Made by a program: the position numbers and the translations under genes
The notes under the pieces: generated by a model
Database searches by the model: none
Told to the model about the DNA's origin: nothing
What the model saw: only the letters and a program-made list of their open reading frames with translations
Assembly: GCA_030704615.1 (NCBI GenBank)
Contig: CM060731.1
Span: 62,974,756-63,034,755, forward strand
Direction: 5' to 3'
DNA: 60,000 nt
DNA from: Takakia lepidozioides
Lineage: Eukaryota; Streptophyta; Takakiopsida; Takakiales; Takakiaceae
Part shown: positions 1 through 11,288 of the stretch, piece by piece
How positions within the stretch are numbered: position 1 is the first letter of the stretch
How the letters are laid out: each line of letters starts with the position of its first letter

Positions 1-3000
1 CTTCATAATGAATTAAAAACGATCGAAAAATAACTGTACGCATTTATGCATCTACACGTACCCCCAAATCGTTGAAAAATTGTGTCTTGGCCTCTAAAAG
101 GGTTTGTCGTAATGGACCTCTTAAATCCACCGTTCCATCCTCCACAAGAGTAAAGTTATCTCCTCCCATCATGTACTGAATTCGAAGTGAAATAAAGGGC
201 GATGATGATGACTTGTCGGCCAAGAATTATCGTTGTAGATCTCGCATTTCGCTCCCTTTCGAACAAGCATATGAGACTCGTAGTGAGAACGAGATAGGCG
301 AGCAACTCACAGTTATGATTGTATCAAAAGCTATATTATCGACGGAGTTAGCATTGCCAGCGGTCATGGATTTGATCACCGGAACACTGGCTGAGGATGT
401 CTTCCCCGAAGATACCTTGCATGGGATGGTAGAGCGGTTGAAGACGTGGCGAAACCAACAACTCCATGAAGGTCATGGCGCTGAGGAGGTTGCATTTTAG
501 ACAAAGTACCGACGCCAGAAAGAAGCTTGATCCAATCTCTAGATATGTCATTTTCGCACCGTAGTAGTGACGAAGTATCGAGACACCATTGCTCAACTAC
601 CATCTCTTACGTTGAAGGTAAAATCAAACGCCTTGAAAGCCTCCACCACTTCCTCATTTTTTATCTCATGCATGCGTAGCCAGGCTTTTTGGAATGCATG
701 CCAGAATCGAGCTCAGTTGCCGGTTGACACTATCTCATCCTGTACCAAAATCATGAGACATTTCAGTGTACAATGCATTCGGTTTACACGGTTTCTGCGC
801 TACACAAAGACAAATGCTTCTATACTACTGTTGTGGTTCTATCATAGAAGAATATAATGCCTGAGTATACCTGCTGGGGTATACCTTGTCGTTGTTATAT
901 CATATTGTTTTACATGTACCCTATCAGAATTTCATAACCCGGGGGGGGGGGGAATTCAACAGAACGTACCAAAGGTGGGATTGTGATGGGTATTGGTGTA
1001 GGTTTGGTTCGAATGAACCGTCCATCCGGATGCGGCTAGTGCAAAGAGGGTCCAAGGACTGCTAGTGGGGAATAACTATTTACAAATGACCAATTCTCAG
1101 TCCTACCGGCAAGGAGGGAGTCCAATTTTCATTTCTCATAGGGTGAGATTGCGTTTCTAATACATACGGTTAATTTTTTATGTTGTTTTTAATTATTAAA
1201 TTACCTTCCAAGTCCTTGTTTTATTACTAGTTCATACAAGTCTAAACCCCTGAGGTGCTTATATCTGGGGCGAATTAATTCTAACCATTCCACAAAGCGT
1301 CTAATCCAAATTTATAGAGGAAGAGTAAACACCTCTTCCCAATACCCGTTCAACTCCTTGGTGGTTGAGTTCAACTTATCCCTAGGGAGAGGCCAATCGT
1401 CTATTTAAAACCCAATTATTGATTTTAATGGGGGTCCGGATAATTCAGCATTCAATGGCTCTAATTTACAGATTAAATAATGCAAAATAATAAATATCCA
1501 ACAATTTAAAAAAAAAATCCGTATGAATAGAAAATCTTAAGGGGATTCCAAAGATCCACTGGTATCTCCAAGGGAATATAAGAACCTCTTGGGAACGCCT
1601 TCTTTCGTGAGGAAGAGCTCCCAAAGGTGGGGAGAACTAGCTCCCAAGTTTGAAGACCGAATGATTACTTAAGATGCCCCTATCCATCCAGCTTAGAGGA
1701 AAAATGTGCAAGATAAGTAAAAAAAAAACAAAAAAAACATGCTTAAAATAATAATAAAATAACTTCAATGGTGGTACCTCATTTTTTCCACTGAGTTGAC
1801 CCTCTAGAGTACATCGCTTCTAGAATTATTTGGTAAAAGAGGGCGTTATACCACCGGAACTGGTCATCCCCTACTTCTTGATCCTACACTATTCAATCAC
1901 TGTAGCCTTAACTCAAAGGGTAGAGTACTTTTGTATTTCTTGCTATTTCTGAAGTAAGCTTTTCCACGCTCTTCCATCTTTAGGGACCAAAAAACATATC
2001 GATGGAAAGCCCTCGTCCGGGGCTACAACATATATCAGATCTAAGATTAAATGATGTTAGTAATAGAAGTTTTATAAGGGTTGGAAATCAAATACCAAAT
2101 GGAAATCCAAATACCATTTACACAACGACCAATGGTCGGTGGAGAGAGGCGGCAACCCTCGCCTATGTGGCAAGGCGCTAGTGGACGCGGCCAGCGGCAC
2201 TGGCAGGATCCGCGTGGCCACCGTCCAAGCGAATCTTGGGACGTTGGGTCAATACCCAGCTGTCCTCCGAGATAAATAAAATGGCGCGCGTATCCTCTCG
2301 TGGGTTGGATTCTGGCTGCACGGCAGTATGTCAAAACAATCAACGGCTCCCCTCGGGGTACGTGCGGCGCCCAGCCCTTCGGCGCTTTGGCCCGGGATAC
2401 TCCCGGCTATTGACCAGCGTATGATGATGGCTATGCTCCACCCAATAGCCCCTACCCGGGCTATGGCTGTTGTGGGCAGCCCCTATAAAATATAAATTAA
2501 ACTAAACTATCCAACCCTGTCTCCAAATGTCATCTCTTTCTCTTTCTTGGGATAAATGGATCTTTGTTGAGCCAATACTTCCAGCTCCAAGCTATGTAAC
2601 ACTTTAGCTCTGTTTAATAAATAAGTATTAAAAAATAATCAAAATATATATGGAATGCCTTTGGTTCTTCCTACCTCTTTCAGACAGGTTTTGAACTTAT
2701 GGAGAATCATTCATTGATGTTGCAACATGTTTCATCTTCCATTAGATGGCTTCTTTGACTCTGGACATTCTAATCAACTCTCTTTGGCCGTGCATCACAT
2801 AAATAAAATAAATAAAATAAACAAAAATGAAGGAAAGATGAGAGAGAAATCACCCTTGGGTCATGTGTGGTGCTTGTGATGCTCTATGACTCGGTGCTAT
2901 GGATCTACTTGCGGCCCTTCTTTGGTGCTCATCAATCTAGTCCACCCCGACTCTCCTACTCCTCTCCAAATTGCCCTGCTCTACGCGCCGATGTTTCCAA

Positions 3001-5640
3001 AACTTTCCATTTATATTTAAAAAAATGGATTTTATAGCCTACAAAAGAACTATGGTCTTCCTCTTAGTCTCCACTACAATGCTTTCCTAATACTAGAGAG
3101 CTCAAGCTCTACACTCTAGGACCTAGGCTCTCCTTTGGCAAACTAGACTAAGACACAAAGACAAGAAAAACAAAACAAGAGGTGCAAGCACAAAGGTAGG
3201 CACAAAGGTGAAGGACACGAGGACCTTGTCATTCGTCTATACTACTCTAGAGCTAAGGGGCAGTAGCCGCAAGACGAAGTGGCTCTTAGTTACGCCGGCT
3301 TCGGTTGGAGTCTTCTCTCTATAGCTAATAAAATAATAGAAAATAATAATAAAATAATAAGATCTAATAGGGAAATTGATGAGGGGCCCAATAAAATAAT
3401 AAGAAACAGAATATGTCAAAGTTTCGGACGGAATTTTCCTTGGATGGAATGGAAAACCTTTTGGATGGGATGAATTTGGTAAAGTCATCCCTATGATGAA
3501 TGAAGATTCATTGAGTGTCCTACAAGTGAACTTGGCTTCTCTTGGGCCAATCAGAAAATAAAAAAACAAATATTAAACGGGCGCCGCAAGCGCTTTGGCC
3601 TTGAAATTCGGTGCCATAAAATCTTAACAAAAAGCCCTCAAGTTTAATGGGAAATTTATGTTAAATACCCTTGACGTCCCTGCAAATTCACAAGTTGATC
3701 AGAGCTAGAAAACATCTCCAAAACGTCGTTATGTTTTGAGCCGTCGCATATGAAGTCTGTTGTTTCTTGCAGAAAATCCTAATGATGGTGTTTCTATGGG
3801 TCTTTGATCTAACCGTTGGATCATCAAAATCATAGTTGCATATGTCACGTCTGTCACGTCAAGTCGCGTCGCGTCAAAACTGACGCTAACGCGACCTACT
3901 ATTAGTAAAATAATAATAAAAATAATCATAATTTTTATTTTTGGTTTTTTTATTTTTATTTATTTATAATTGGGCGCGACCAACAATTACGGGGGTCGCA
4001 CATATTAACAAATCTCTTAATAATAGATATCAGGGTCTTTAAGGCGTAGATATGTACTTGCGGTGGAGCCCACGTATAGCAAATGGTCATGAAAGGTGGA
4101 AGTGTCTCTATCCTTCAGAGGGTCCGCTATTGCTCGGTTTGTTGCTCGGTCTGTCGCAGCTAGATCCGTTAGATGGCAAGCGAGTCCACTGCGGTATGTC
4201 CCAGCTAAGAGAGGTCCATGACCTGCCTGCATGCTCTAGTACTGCACATAAAAGATTTAATATTTTCAAGGTTTTTATAAAGTTCTATGTAGTGTGATGG
4301 TTAAGAGCAAGAATAAGATGTATGAGGTTTGATGTTTAATTCTTGTCAAGTGTCATATGTGTTAACAATGAAACATTTTGTATACTTGTTCTTCCGAAAA
4401 TTTTCTTAAGTCTTTATTCTTCTACGGTTGGGGTAGGCGTGGTGGACTCGTTTGTGTTTTGTGACCTCATATGCACCGGCGGATGGACGTCCCAACCTTG
4501 GCCTGCAAAGTAGACCCTCCAGCAGCCTCTCTAAAATGGACTGGACTGTCCAATGGACCTTCCAACGGACCCGGGTGGATGGGCATTGGGCTTGATCCCA
4601 TGGGCCGTATTGGCGGGGCCCACATGCGCATTGAAGATCTTAATATTGAAAAGTGAGAGGCCACATTAATACACACTATGAAACAAATATATATATGTAT
4701 ATATTCCCAAAAGTTACCCTAGCCAATGATCGTCAACGCACATTTTCAAAATGAACATGCACAATATGGAAATATTTCCTCTAAAAACACAGAATGTTTT
4801 CTTAGCAAGTGATAATCTGAAACGCAAAGAGAAAAAAAAACAATGCAAGTCCTTTAATCTATTAGAGATTTAATATAATAAATTAAAAATAATAATAACC
4901 TAATTTTTAGAGGTCATAACTAGTGTTGTACTGATATGTGTAATAAGTAGGGTATGTGCAAGGGTGTGTGAGACCATACCCAACTAGTATGTCCTGGAGC
5001 ACATAGTCTGGGAAAGAACAGTACCTAGGGGTTTTGGGTTTGGGACCTACCCGCTGGGAAGAAATCAGTCGAGTCTTTGCAAATTTGGTACCCAGGCGCA
5101 GACCAGTACTCGGGGGTGGGGAAGAGGTTGGAGAGGGGTACGTATAACGTGATAAGTCAAGGAGAGGGCTCGTGACAAGTTGGGGGGGGGGGGGGGGTCA
5201 GTCCCGCAAGAGGATCAGAATGGCTAAACTGGTTAAATAGCTCATCCCCATGGTAAGGTGGGTAGAGTGGCTAAAGAGATGGAGGGTCGGGCCTGCGTGG
5301 TGTAGAAGGGCGGGTAAGAAGGCGGGCCCGCCATCCGCCACGCTGGGGCTGAGGACGCGTGCCTCGTTCAAGCTCCACGCCGTAGTTAGTTGTTTCCCAC
5401 GTTTTTTTTTTCCTATCCTGTTGGTGGAATTTTACAATACAATCACTCCTTGAAGAGCTTTGTTATATAGATTCAAGATTCAAGATTCAAACAGGGAGTT
5501 TGGAGCACAACAGAGTAACATTCCCAATCATACATACAAGCTGAAAGGTCCATGGACAGTGGACGAGGTGATAGTTTTGCAAGCAGCAAAATGTGTAGAT
5601 TGGGTTTCACATGGTCCATGATTGGGGTCCAAAACATTGC
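1..5640. other. Intergenic DNA, no gene recognised
   Basis: No reading frame here resembles a known family. The longest small frames (213-500 plus, 3237-3569 minus) have no recognisable motif. The stretch holds a G run near 940, a longer G run near 5184-5200, AT-rich DNA, and a GC-rich patch at about 2120-2480 that contrasts with its neighbours and may be an inserted repeat fragment. One 65-bp dispersed repeat copy lies at 3256-3320 and is listed separately. Confidence 0.6.
3256..3320 (+). repeat. Dispersed GC-rich short repeat, copy A
   Basis: This copy shares a nearly identical core of about 60 bp with 8106-8185 (plus) and 8943-9028 (minus). The core runs from GCAGTAGCCGCAAGACGAAG through GGCTCTTAGTTACGCCGG to GGAGTCTTCTCTCT. 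Copies B and C also share a C-rich 5' lead that copy A lacks. It is probably a terminal fragment or short element of one transposon family; I could not assign the class. Confidence 0.7.
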
Positions 5641-5649
5641 ATCATACTA

Positions 5650-6650
5650 CAACACAAAGATAGGGTATAGTGGAAGTACCACAAGTCTCCATGAAATCTA
5701 ATCCAATTATAAAAAGTTGTGTCAAGAAAACCAAGCCTTTGTAGTGGTACTTAGCAATCCACTTAATTTCACTATGTTGCACTAAAACTGGGAATCTTTT
5801 TTGCCAACTCAATGAATTTGGGAGTGTTGCGTGTATTTGGAGAGCTATTGGGATCCTCCATGTAGGTGGAAGTTCCAATGAGATCGAAGGTAAATAAAAA
5901 AAGTTGTGTCAAGAAAACCGATCATTTGTAGTGGTACTTCGCAATTCTACCCAATTTCACTATGTTGCACTAAAACTGAGAGTCCTTTTTGGCCAGCTCG
6001 AATGGATTCGAGAGTGCCACATGTTTTTGGAGAGCTACTGTGATCCTCCATGTAGATGCATAAGTTTCAATGAGATCGAAGTTCAACAAAAAAAAGTTGT
6101 GTCAAGAAAACCGAGCCAAGTTTATAGTGATGCTTAGCAATTCATCCATCCAATTTCACTATGATGCACTACAACTGGGAGTCCCCTCGGCCAACTCAAT
6201 GAATTTGGGAGTGTCACATGTCTTTGGAGAACTACTGTGATCCTCTATATAGGTGGATAAGTTTTAATGAGATCGAAGTTCAACAAAAAAAAATTGTGTC
6301 AATAAAACTTAGCCTTTGTAGTGATGCTTAACAATTCCACCCAATTTCATTATGGTGCACTACAATTGGGAGTCATTTTGGCCAACTCAATGAATTTGGG
6401 AATGACATGTGTCTTTGGAAAGCTACTAGGATCTTCCATGTATGTGTATAAGTTTCAATGAAATCAAAACTAAATAGAAATATGCGTGTCATGAAAACTG
6501 AGCCCTTGTAGTGGTGCTTGGTTAGAATTCTACCCATTTTCATTATGCTGCACTAACATAACCATCATTTTCGGCCAACTCAGTGAGCTTGAGAGTGAAA
6601 TATTGTTTTAGAAAGCTACTCTAATCGTCCATATGGGTGCACAAGTTTCA
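5650..6650. repeat. Tandem repeat, about 190 bp unit, five copies
   Basis: The anchor GTTGTGTCAAGAAAACC and its variants recurs near 5716, 5903, 6096, 6293 and 6484, giving spacings of about 187-197 bp. Each unit also repeats CAATTTCACTATGTTGCACT, a CCAACTCAATGAATTTGGGA-like block and an AGCTACTGTGATCCTCCATG-like block. Similarity falls towards the right end. No unit carries a conserved reading frame. It abuts the 3' side of the PIF/Harbinger remnant. Confidence 0.85.
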
Positions 6651-7543
6651 TGCAATCAAAGTTAAACATCCAATTGATCCAAACATCCAATGTCATTGAT
6701 ACTTACAATACAAATGACAAGTCCAATTGTTGCTTTTCATCTAATATATATGAGGGTTGCGCAATAGCCATTTGCATTTGCATAGCTTCATTTGCTGGAG
6801 TACTCCGATCATATTGTTGTCTGTATCCTTCATCATGGTTCATCGTAAATAATACTGTTCATATTAATCATGGTATTGTGCAAAAAACAACATGCCAGAA
6901 TTATGGCCCGACACCTTCCTCAAATCTGGTTTGATCATGGGTTTTTTCAAGATCCGCCATACTCCTTTCAATATCCCAAAAGCACGCTCTATCGCTATAC
7001 GAATAGAAGAATGTTTGTAGTTGAATGATTTGTAAAGAGGAGAAAGTGCAGTCTCTGGCCATGGAACAAGCAGCCATGACCATGATGTATATCCAATATC
7101 ACCTATGGTAGTTTCTCGGATGACTACGCCTTAGATTTTTCTCGTTGATCCGTTCAATCTCTGCCCATTTTCAACATGAAAATATGAAAGTTCAAAATCA
7201 AAAAATATTCTTGAATCGTATACAGACCCCGGAAAGCCAACAAACACATATGAAAATCGCGTTTCTAAATCCACAATAGCTTGAACAATCATATAATCGT
7301 CACTACACCATTTGGTGGGGGTTAGTGACGCCCCTGACGTCATTAATGGCGATTTTCCGACCCCACGGAAATCGCAAATCTGCGACGCTTGAGGTGTCGC
7401 AATGGGTCGCAGAATGTAAGACTTAATGTGATGCCAGGGGGTTTGCAAATCCAACCTCCCTGAAAATTCCCAGTTGCGACGCCCATGGCATCGCAAAATG
7501 ACTGCGACGCTCTGGACGTCGCAAAATGGCCATACAAGGGGAA

Positions 7544-7577
<34 letters not shown>

Positions 7578-8105
7578 AAACCTCACTTTTAAAATGCGGC
7601 GCCCTGGGGTCGCTGTTTGGGATGTCCCATTTGAGTGTTTTTTGAAATTTGAAATTTGAAAAAATGGCGGGATCCACATGGTTAACAAAAAGGCAGGATT
7701 GTGCATGGTTCAAAAAATGGCGGGACACACATTAGCCACGTAGTGTGAAACCTAACCCTTCAACATGTTTTTGCAAATAGCCAACACATATTGAGTTCTT
7801 AACTCATTCAACATATTGTTAGACAAATGTGAACTCAAGACCTCTAGATTATACACATAGTAAGACACTTCAAACTAACCAACATATTGTTTGTTGAACT
7901 TACACACAAACTCATGATTTAATTGTACATAAGGAAGTTCATGCGAGCGTTGCTCGTCGCGACCTCGAAGCGACACTCCTCGCATCGCTTAAATGTAAGC
8001 GACGTCTTTTCCTGCATTCTCTATTCTAGAAACCTAAAAATGATCAAGTCATTTGTAGCGACGCCTCAGGCTTTCGTTACAAATGACTTATTAACATAAC
8101 TTATA

Positions 8106-8185
8106 GGCCCCCCCCCCGAAAGGGGTAGTAGCCGTAAGACGAAGTGGCTCTTAGTTACGCCGGTTACGGCCGGAGTCTTCTCTCT
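8106..8185 (+). repeat. Dispersed GC-rich short repeat, copy B
   Basis: Same family as 3256-3320 and 8943-9028. It starts with a C run and GAAAGGGG, followed by the shared core. It lies inside the non-autonomous CACTA element, so it either inserted there or was carried along. Confidence 0.7.
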
Positions 8186-8524
8186 GACTTATCAACAAGA
8201 AAAACTCAAATGCGACGCCCTGGGCATCGCTAAAAATGACTTAGCAAAAAAAAAACTCAAATGCGACGCGGTACGCCCAGGGCGTCGTATTCAAAAAACA
8301 ACGTTATATATATATATTGGGGTGCTCGATGCGACGTCCAGGGTTTTCCCCCCCCCCCCTCCTGGGGTGCTTGATACGATGTTTTGTGACGCCCAGGGTG
8401 TCGCATTAAAAATGCGATTTTTGTTTTATTTTTTGTTTTATTTTGTTTTTATTTTGCTTGATGCGACGCTTGTTTGATTGCGACGTTTTTCTAAAAAACA
8501 ATTTGTCCTTTGCGACAAAGACTT

Positions 8525-8556
8525 TGCCAAAATCCACATAAAAGTGGATTTTGGCA
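8525..8556. repeat. Perfect 13-bp inverted repeat (hairpin)
   Basis: The arms TGCCAAAATCCAC (8525-8537) and GTGGATTTTGGCA (8544-8556) are exact reverse complements with a 6-bp loop. They lie in the right subterminal region of the CACTA element, next to a 19-bp near-perfect palindrome at 8565-8583. Confidence 0.9.
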
Positions 8557-8942
8557 GTGTTTTTGCGACGCCCTGGGCGTCGCAAGCCCGTCGCAACATG
8601 GGGATGCCGCGGGGGTGTTGCACGGGAGAGGTGCCATGGGGGTAGGCGTCGCAAACCCCCCTTTTTTCCTGTAGTGCGTTATGGTCTCTATCAAACCAAT
8701 TCAGATGTGCCGGTAGATCAAATAAGATATGACTACAATCTAGCACCACCGCAACACTAAGGGATTCCATGAAGGTCTTCAAACCCTGACTTCATTTTTG
8801 ACAATGCTTTTCCTTCTGGCCATTGTCAATGATCATGGATTTGCCGATTTAGGGCTTTTGAGAATTTCCATAAAATTCTGCTAGTAGTGGATTTGCCACA
8901 CCGAACATCTCACCTACCGCCAAAAATGAATCTCCTGTTGCT

Positions 8943-9028
8943 AGAGAGAAGACTCCGTCCGAGGCCGACGTAACTAAGAGCCACTTCGCCTTGCGGCTAC
9001 TGCCTCCTTTCGGGGGGGGTGGGCCCTA
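8943..9028 (-). repeat. Dispersed GC-rich short repeat, copy C
   Basis: Reverse-complement copy of the repeat at 8106-8185, including the C-rich lead. It begins exactly where Harbinger coding similarity stops (the ATGDSFLAVGEMFGV block ends at about 8943), so it appears to mark one edge of a separate insertion in the transposase remnant. Confidence 0.7.
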
Positions 9029-10269
9029 TAAGAACTCATGTTACTACTATTTGTAGAGACAAAGCCCACTTGTTTCACCCTTAAATGCCCCATGTCATGT
9101 TTGATTTAAAAAAAAAACACCTGACCCATTGCCCCAATAATCACTGTAAAACTTGAAAAATCCAAATTTTTGAAAATTGACCGGACATTCTATGGCCACC
9201 TCCTTGTTGCACACCTTGTCAAACATTCAAGGAAATCTGACCAGATCCAACGATTTTGCACCGTTGAAACTCAGGCCTATTTTGGGGCTCATTGTAAAAC
9301 AAATTCAATTTCTAGCTAGTTTATTTTATTTTTTTAGTGATGGGTTTATATTTTTTTCCATGAAACTTTGTCCTTGTCATTAACACTGAGATGCAACGTC
9401 TGACAAATTAAACATGAGCTGATAGAAGAATATAGATGATGTGGCACGTGGTCAACGCACATAACATCTTTCATGGGGGTCCCTGCATAACACAACCACA
9501 ACTCAAGAACAGAGAGGGAAAACTAAAGAACAACCTTCATGGGATGTAATTCACAAACATACCCTATGTGCCTCCCAAAAAAATTGAGAGAACGGCATGC
9601 AGAGCCTATGTTGGCAGGTGGCTCATATGAGCATACTCAATGGGCAAATATTTGCGATCAGATCTTCCCAAGATATTTTAATATGAAAAGCCCAAAACGG
9701 GCATTGTGGGCGTTTCGGGGTTAACAACGAATAAATGTCTACCTTTGATGTTTTGTAAACCACGGGACGATTTTTCATGAGGTCATTGGACAACATTTCA
9801 CAAATGTAATTGAAAGTAGGAACCGAAACTCGAAACATTTTTCGAAATCGTTCTTTATCATCTCTCAATCATTTCTAAAAAATGATCCCACCAGTGAATG
9901 GAGCGGGGTTTGATATACCATGGTCTATAGTTTGTACCAAATATGTACATCTTTCCAACGCCACCCCACGCGCGACAACCACATTTCTTTTTCTTGCACT
10001 ACCATGATTGTAGCTTCCAACTGTCTCTGTCGTTTTCTTGAAGCATATGCAGCTTGAAGACATACTCTATCACTCAACATGGTGTTTGAAGCAAGAAGTG
10101 TTATAGCGGCCATTGCAGTGGATGCATAGATCATTGCTCCAAAACATGCTTGTTTTCTATTTGCTTCCATTCTCAACATAGGTCTTTCAAGCTGTTGCTT
10201 GTTTCTATTCTCAACAACAGTCTCACAATGTTGTCTGTCTGCATTCTCAACGTAGGTATGACGATATTA

Positions 10270-10652
10270 GAGCATCCCCATCCTACACTGAACCCAACAT
10301 GCCAACGGAAAACAATGGTTATATATACAGTTTCAAGATGGGCTGGAACATGTCCACACCTTTGCCCTTGAATACTATATAATCCCGTAAAGGGCGGGCA
10401 CTGTATATCTCTCCGGGCCCTGAACCCGAGCGTAATATACAGGGCCCTGAATCTGCCCCTGAAAACAAGTCAACGTGACCATGCCCAAGTGAGAGAGCGA
10501 GTGGGGAATGGGGGAGCCGAGCTGCGCGGGGCGATCAGGGCTAGGGTATGCATGAGTCGGGGCTGCCCCGCCACAGAACCCAACAGGCCTGAATCGATCA
10601 TGGTATCTTTGGCGTTACAAAGAGTCTTTCGGGCTCAAGGGTGGGGATGCTC
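10270..10652. mobile_element. Tourist-like MITE, 383 bp
   Basis: The ends are GAGCATCCCCATCC and the complementary GGTGGGGATGCTC. Both flanks carry TTA (10267-10269 and 10653-10655), the target duplication typical of PIF/Harbinger-type Tourist MITEs, and GAGCATC-type termini are common in plant MITEs. The interior is GC-rich and has no transposase. Confidence 0.8.
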
Positions 10653-10655
10653 TTA

Positions 10656-11288
10656 CTTGCTTTCATTTTGTACGCAACTCACGGAGCCGGTAAACACAAC
10701 ACAACACAACACAATGTGTTTGGATATCGGTTTGCACATGGAAGGACCATCTCAATAGTCAATGGATGGAATCCTTGGTCAACCCCATCTTGGATGATGT
10801 GAGCAAACAGGAAAGGGTTCACATGGAAAGTGACCCTTAGTTAATGAAATGAAATGGTGCTTTATAACATCCGCAGAAAGCTCCTAGAGCTTATGGGATA
10901 AAATGGAAGAAAACATGAGAGAGGAAACAAAACCAAAGCCAAACCCAGAGTGGGGCTTGTGCTTCAAACCTCGCTTGGCTTCATCCACCGAGGATAAGGA
11001 AAAGCGGGCGTTGTGGACTATCCGCATTTGTGGCAGCCTGTGCTCCACCAACACCCCAACTCCGGATCACACATTTCTCACAGTAACCCAAAGACACAAG
11101 TGAGATTGTAACTGCAACCAACCCAATCAGTCTTCTACTGTCAATCTTCTACTGTCAATGTGGAGTATTACACTGGGTCCTTGCAGTTTTGCCAAAAGGG
11201 AAAGCACGAACTGTTTGCATGGGTTGAACTGCACTCTGTGCTCACGCCCACAGTGTGGGACTGGGGCATGAGTCCTGGGAATTGAGCT
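10656..11288. other. Upstream region of the rhodanese gene
   Basis: No gene is recognised. It includes an ACAAC-type microsatellite near 10694-10712 and probably holds the promoter and 5' UTR of the gene starting at 11289. I see no convincing TATA box. Confidence 0.45.

Larger units (their letters stand above)
7301..8676. mobile_element. Non-autonomous CACTA (En/Spm) element, 1376 bp
   Basis: The left end begins CACTACACCATTTGG and the right end reads CTTTTTTCCTGTAGTG, so both termini carry CACTAC. It is flanked by a perfect 3-bp duplication CGT (7298-7300 and 8677-8679), the size typical of CACTA transposition. Removing it rejoins the Harbinger frame between the DRDH and MIVQAIVDLE blocks. 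The interior has no transposase. It is packed with palindromes built from GCGACGCC and GGCGTCGC, the kind of subterminal motif known from plant CACTA elements, and contains a poly(A) tract near 7546-7577 and dispersed repeat copy B. Confidence 0.92.
6880..10179 (-). pseudogene. PIF/Harbinger transposase remnant
   Basis: This is a decayed DDE_Tnp_4 (Harbinger, HARBI1-like) transposase read on the minus strand. Recognisable parts in order are: an N-terminal stretch with FRKMFRVSVPTFNYICEML (about 9700-9860); ATGDSFLAVGEMFGV (about 8900-8945); WPEGKALSKMKSGFEDLHGI, then DCSHILFDLPAHLNWFDRDH (about 8690-8835); the block FVGFPGSVYDSRIF (about 7200-7250); and the C-terminal GDIGYTSWSWLL and RIAIERAFGILKGVWRILK (about 6925-7110). 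Several frameshifts and stops break the frame. It is split by a CACTA element at 7301-8676 and probably by about 0.75 kb between roughly 8943 and 9720. It is not functional. Confidence 0.88.

Noticed and set aside
213-500. 95-codon plus-strand frame
   Set aside because: No recognisable motif and overlapping open frames on the other strand. Insufficient for a gene call.
4285-4365. Possible SINE-like A box (GATGGTTAAGAGCAAG)
   Set aside because: The B-box region is too degenerate, and no second copy was seen.
7131-7728. Long minus-strand frames across the poly(A)/poly(T) tract
   Set aside because: They run through the CACTA element and its homopolymer and join parts of two different transposons. 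They are not a gene.
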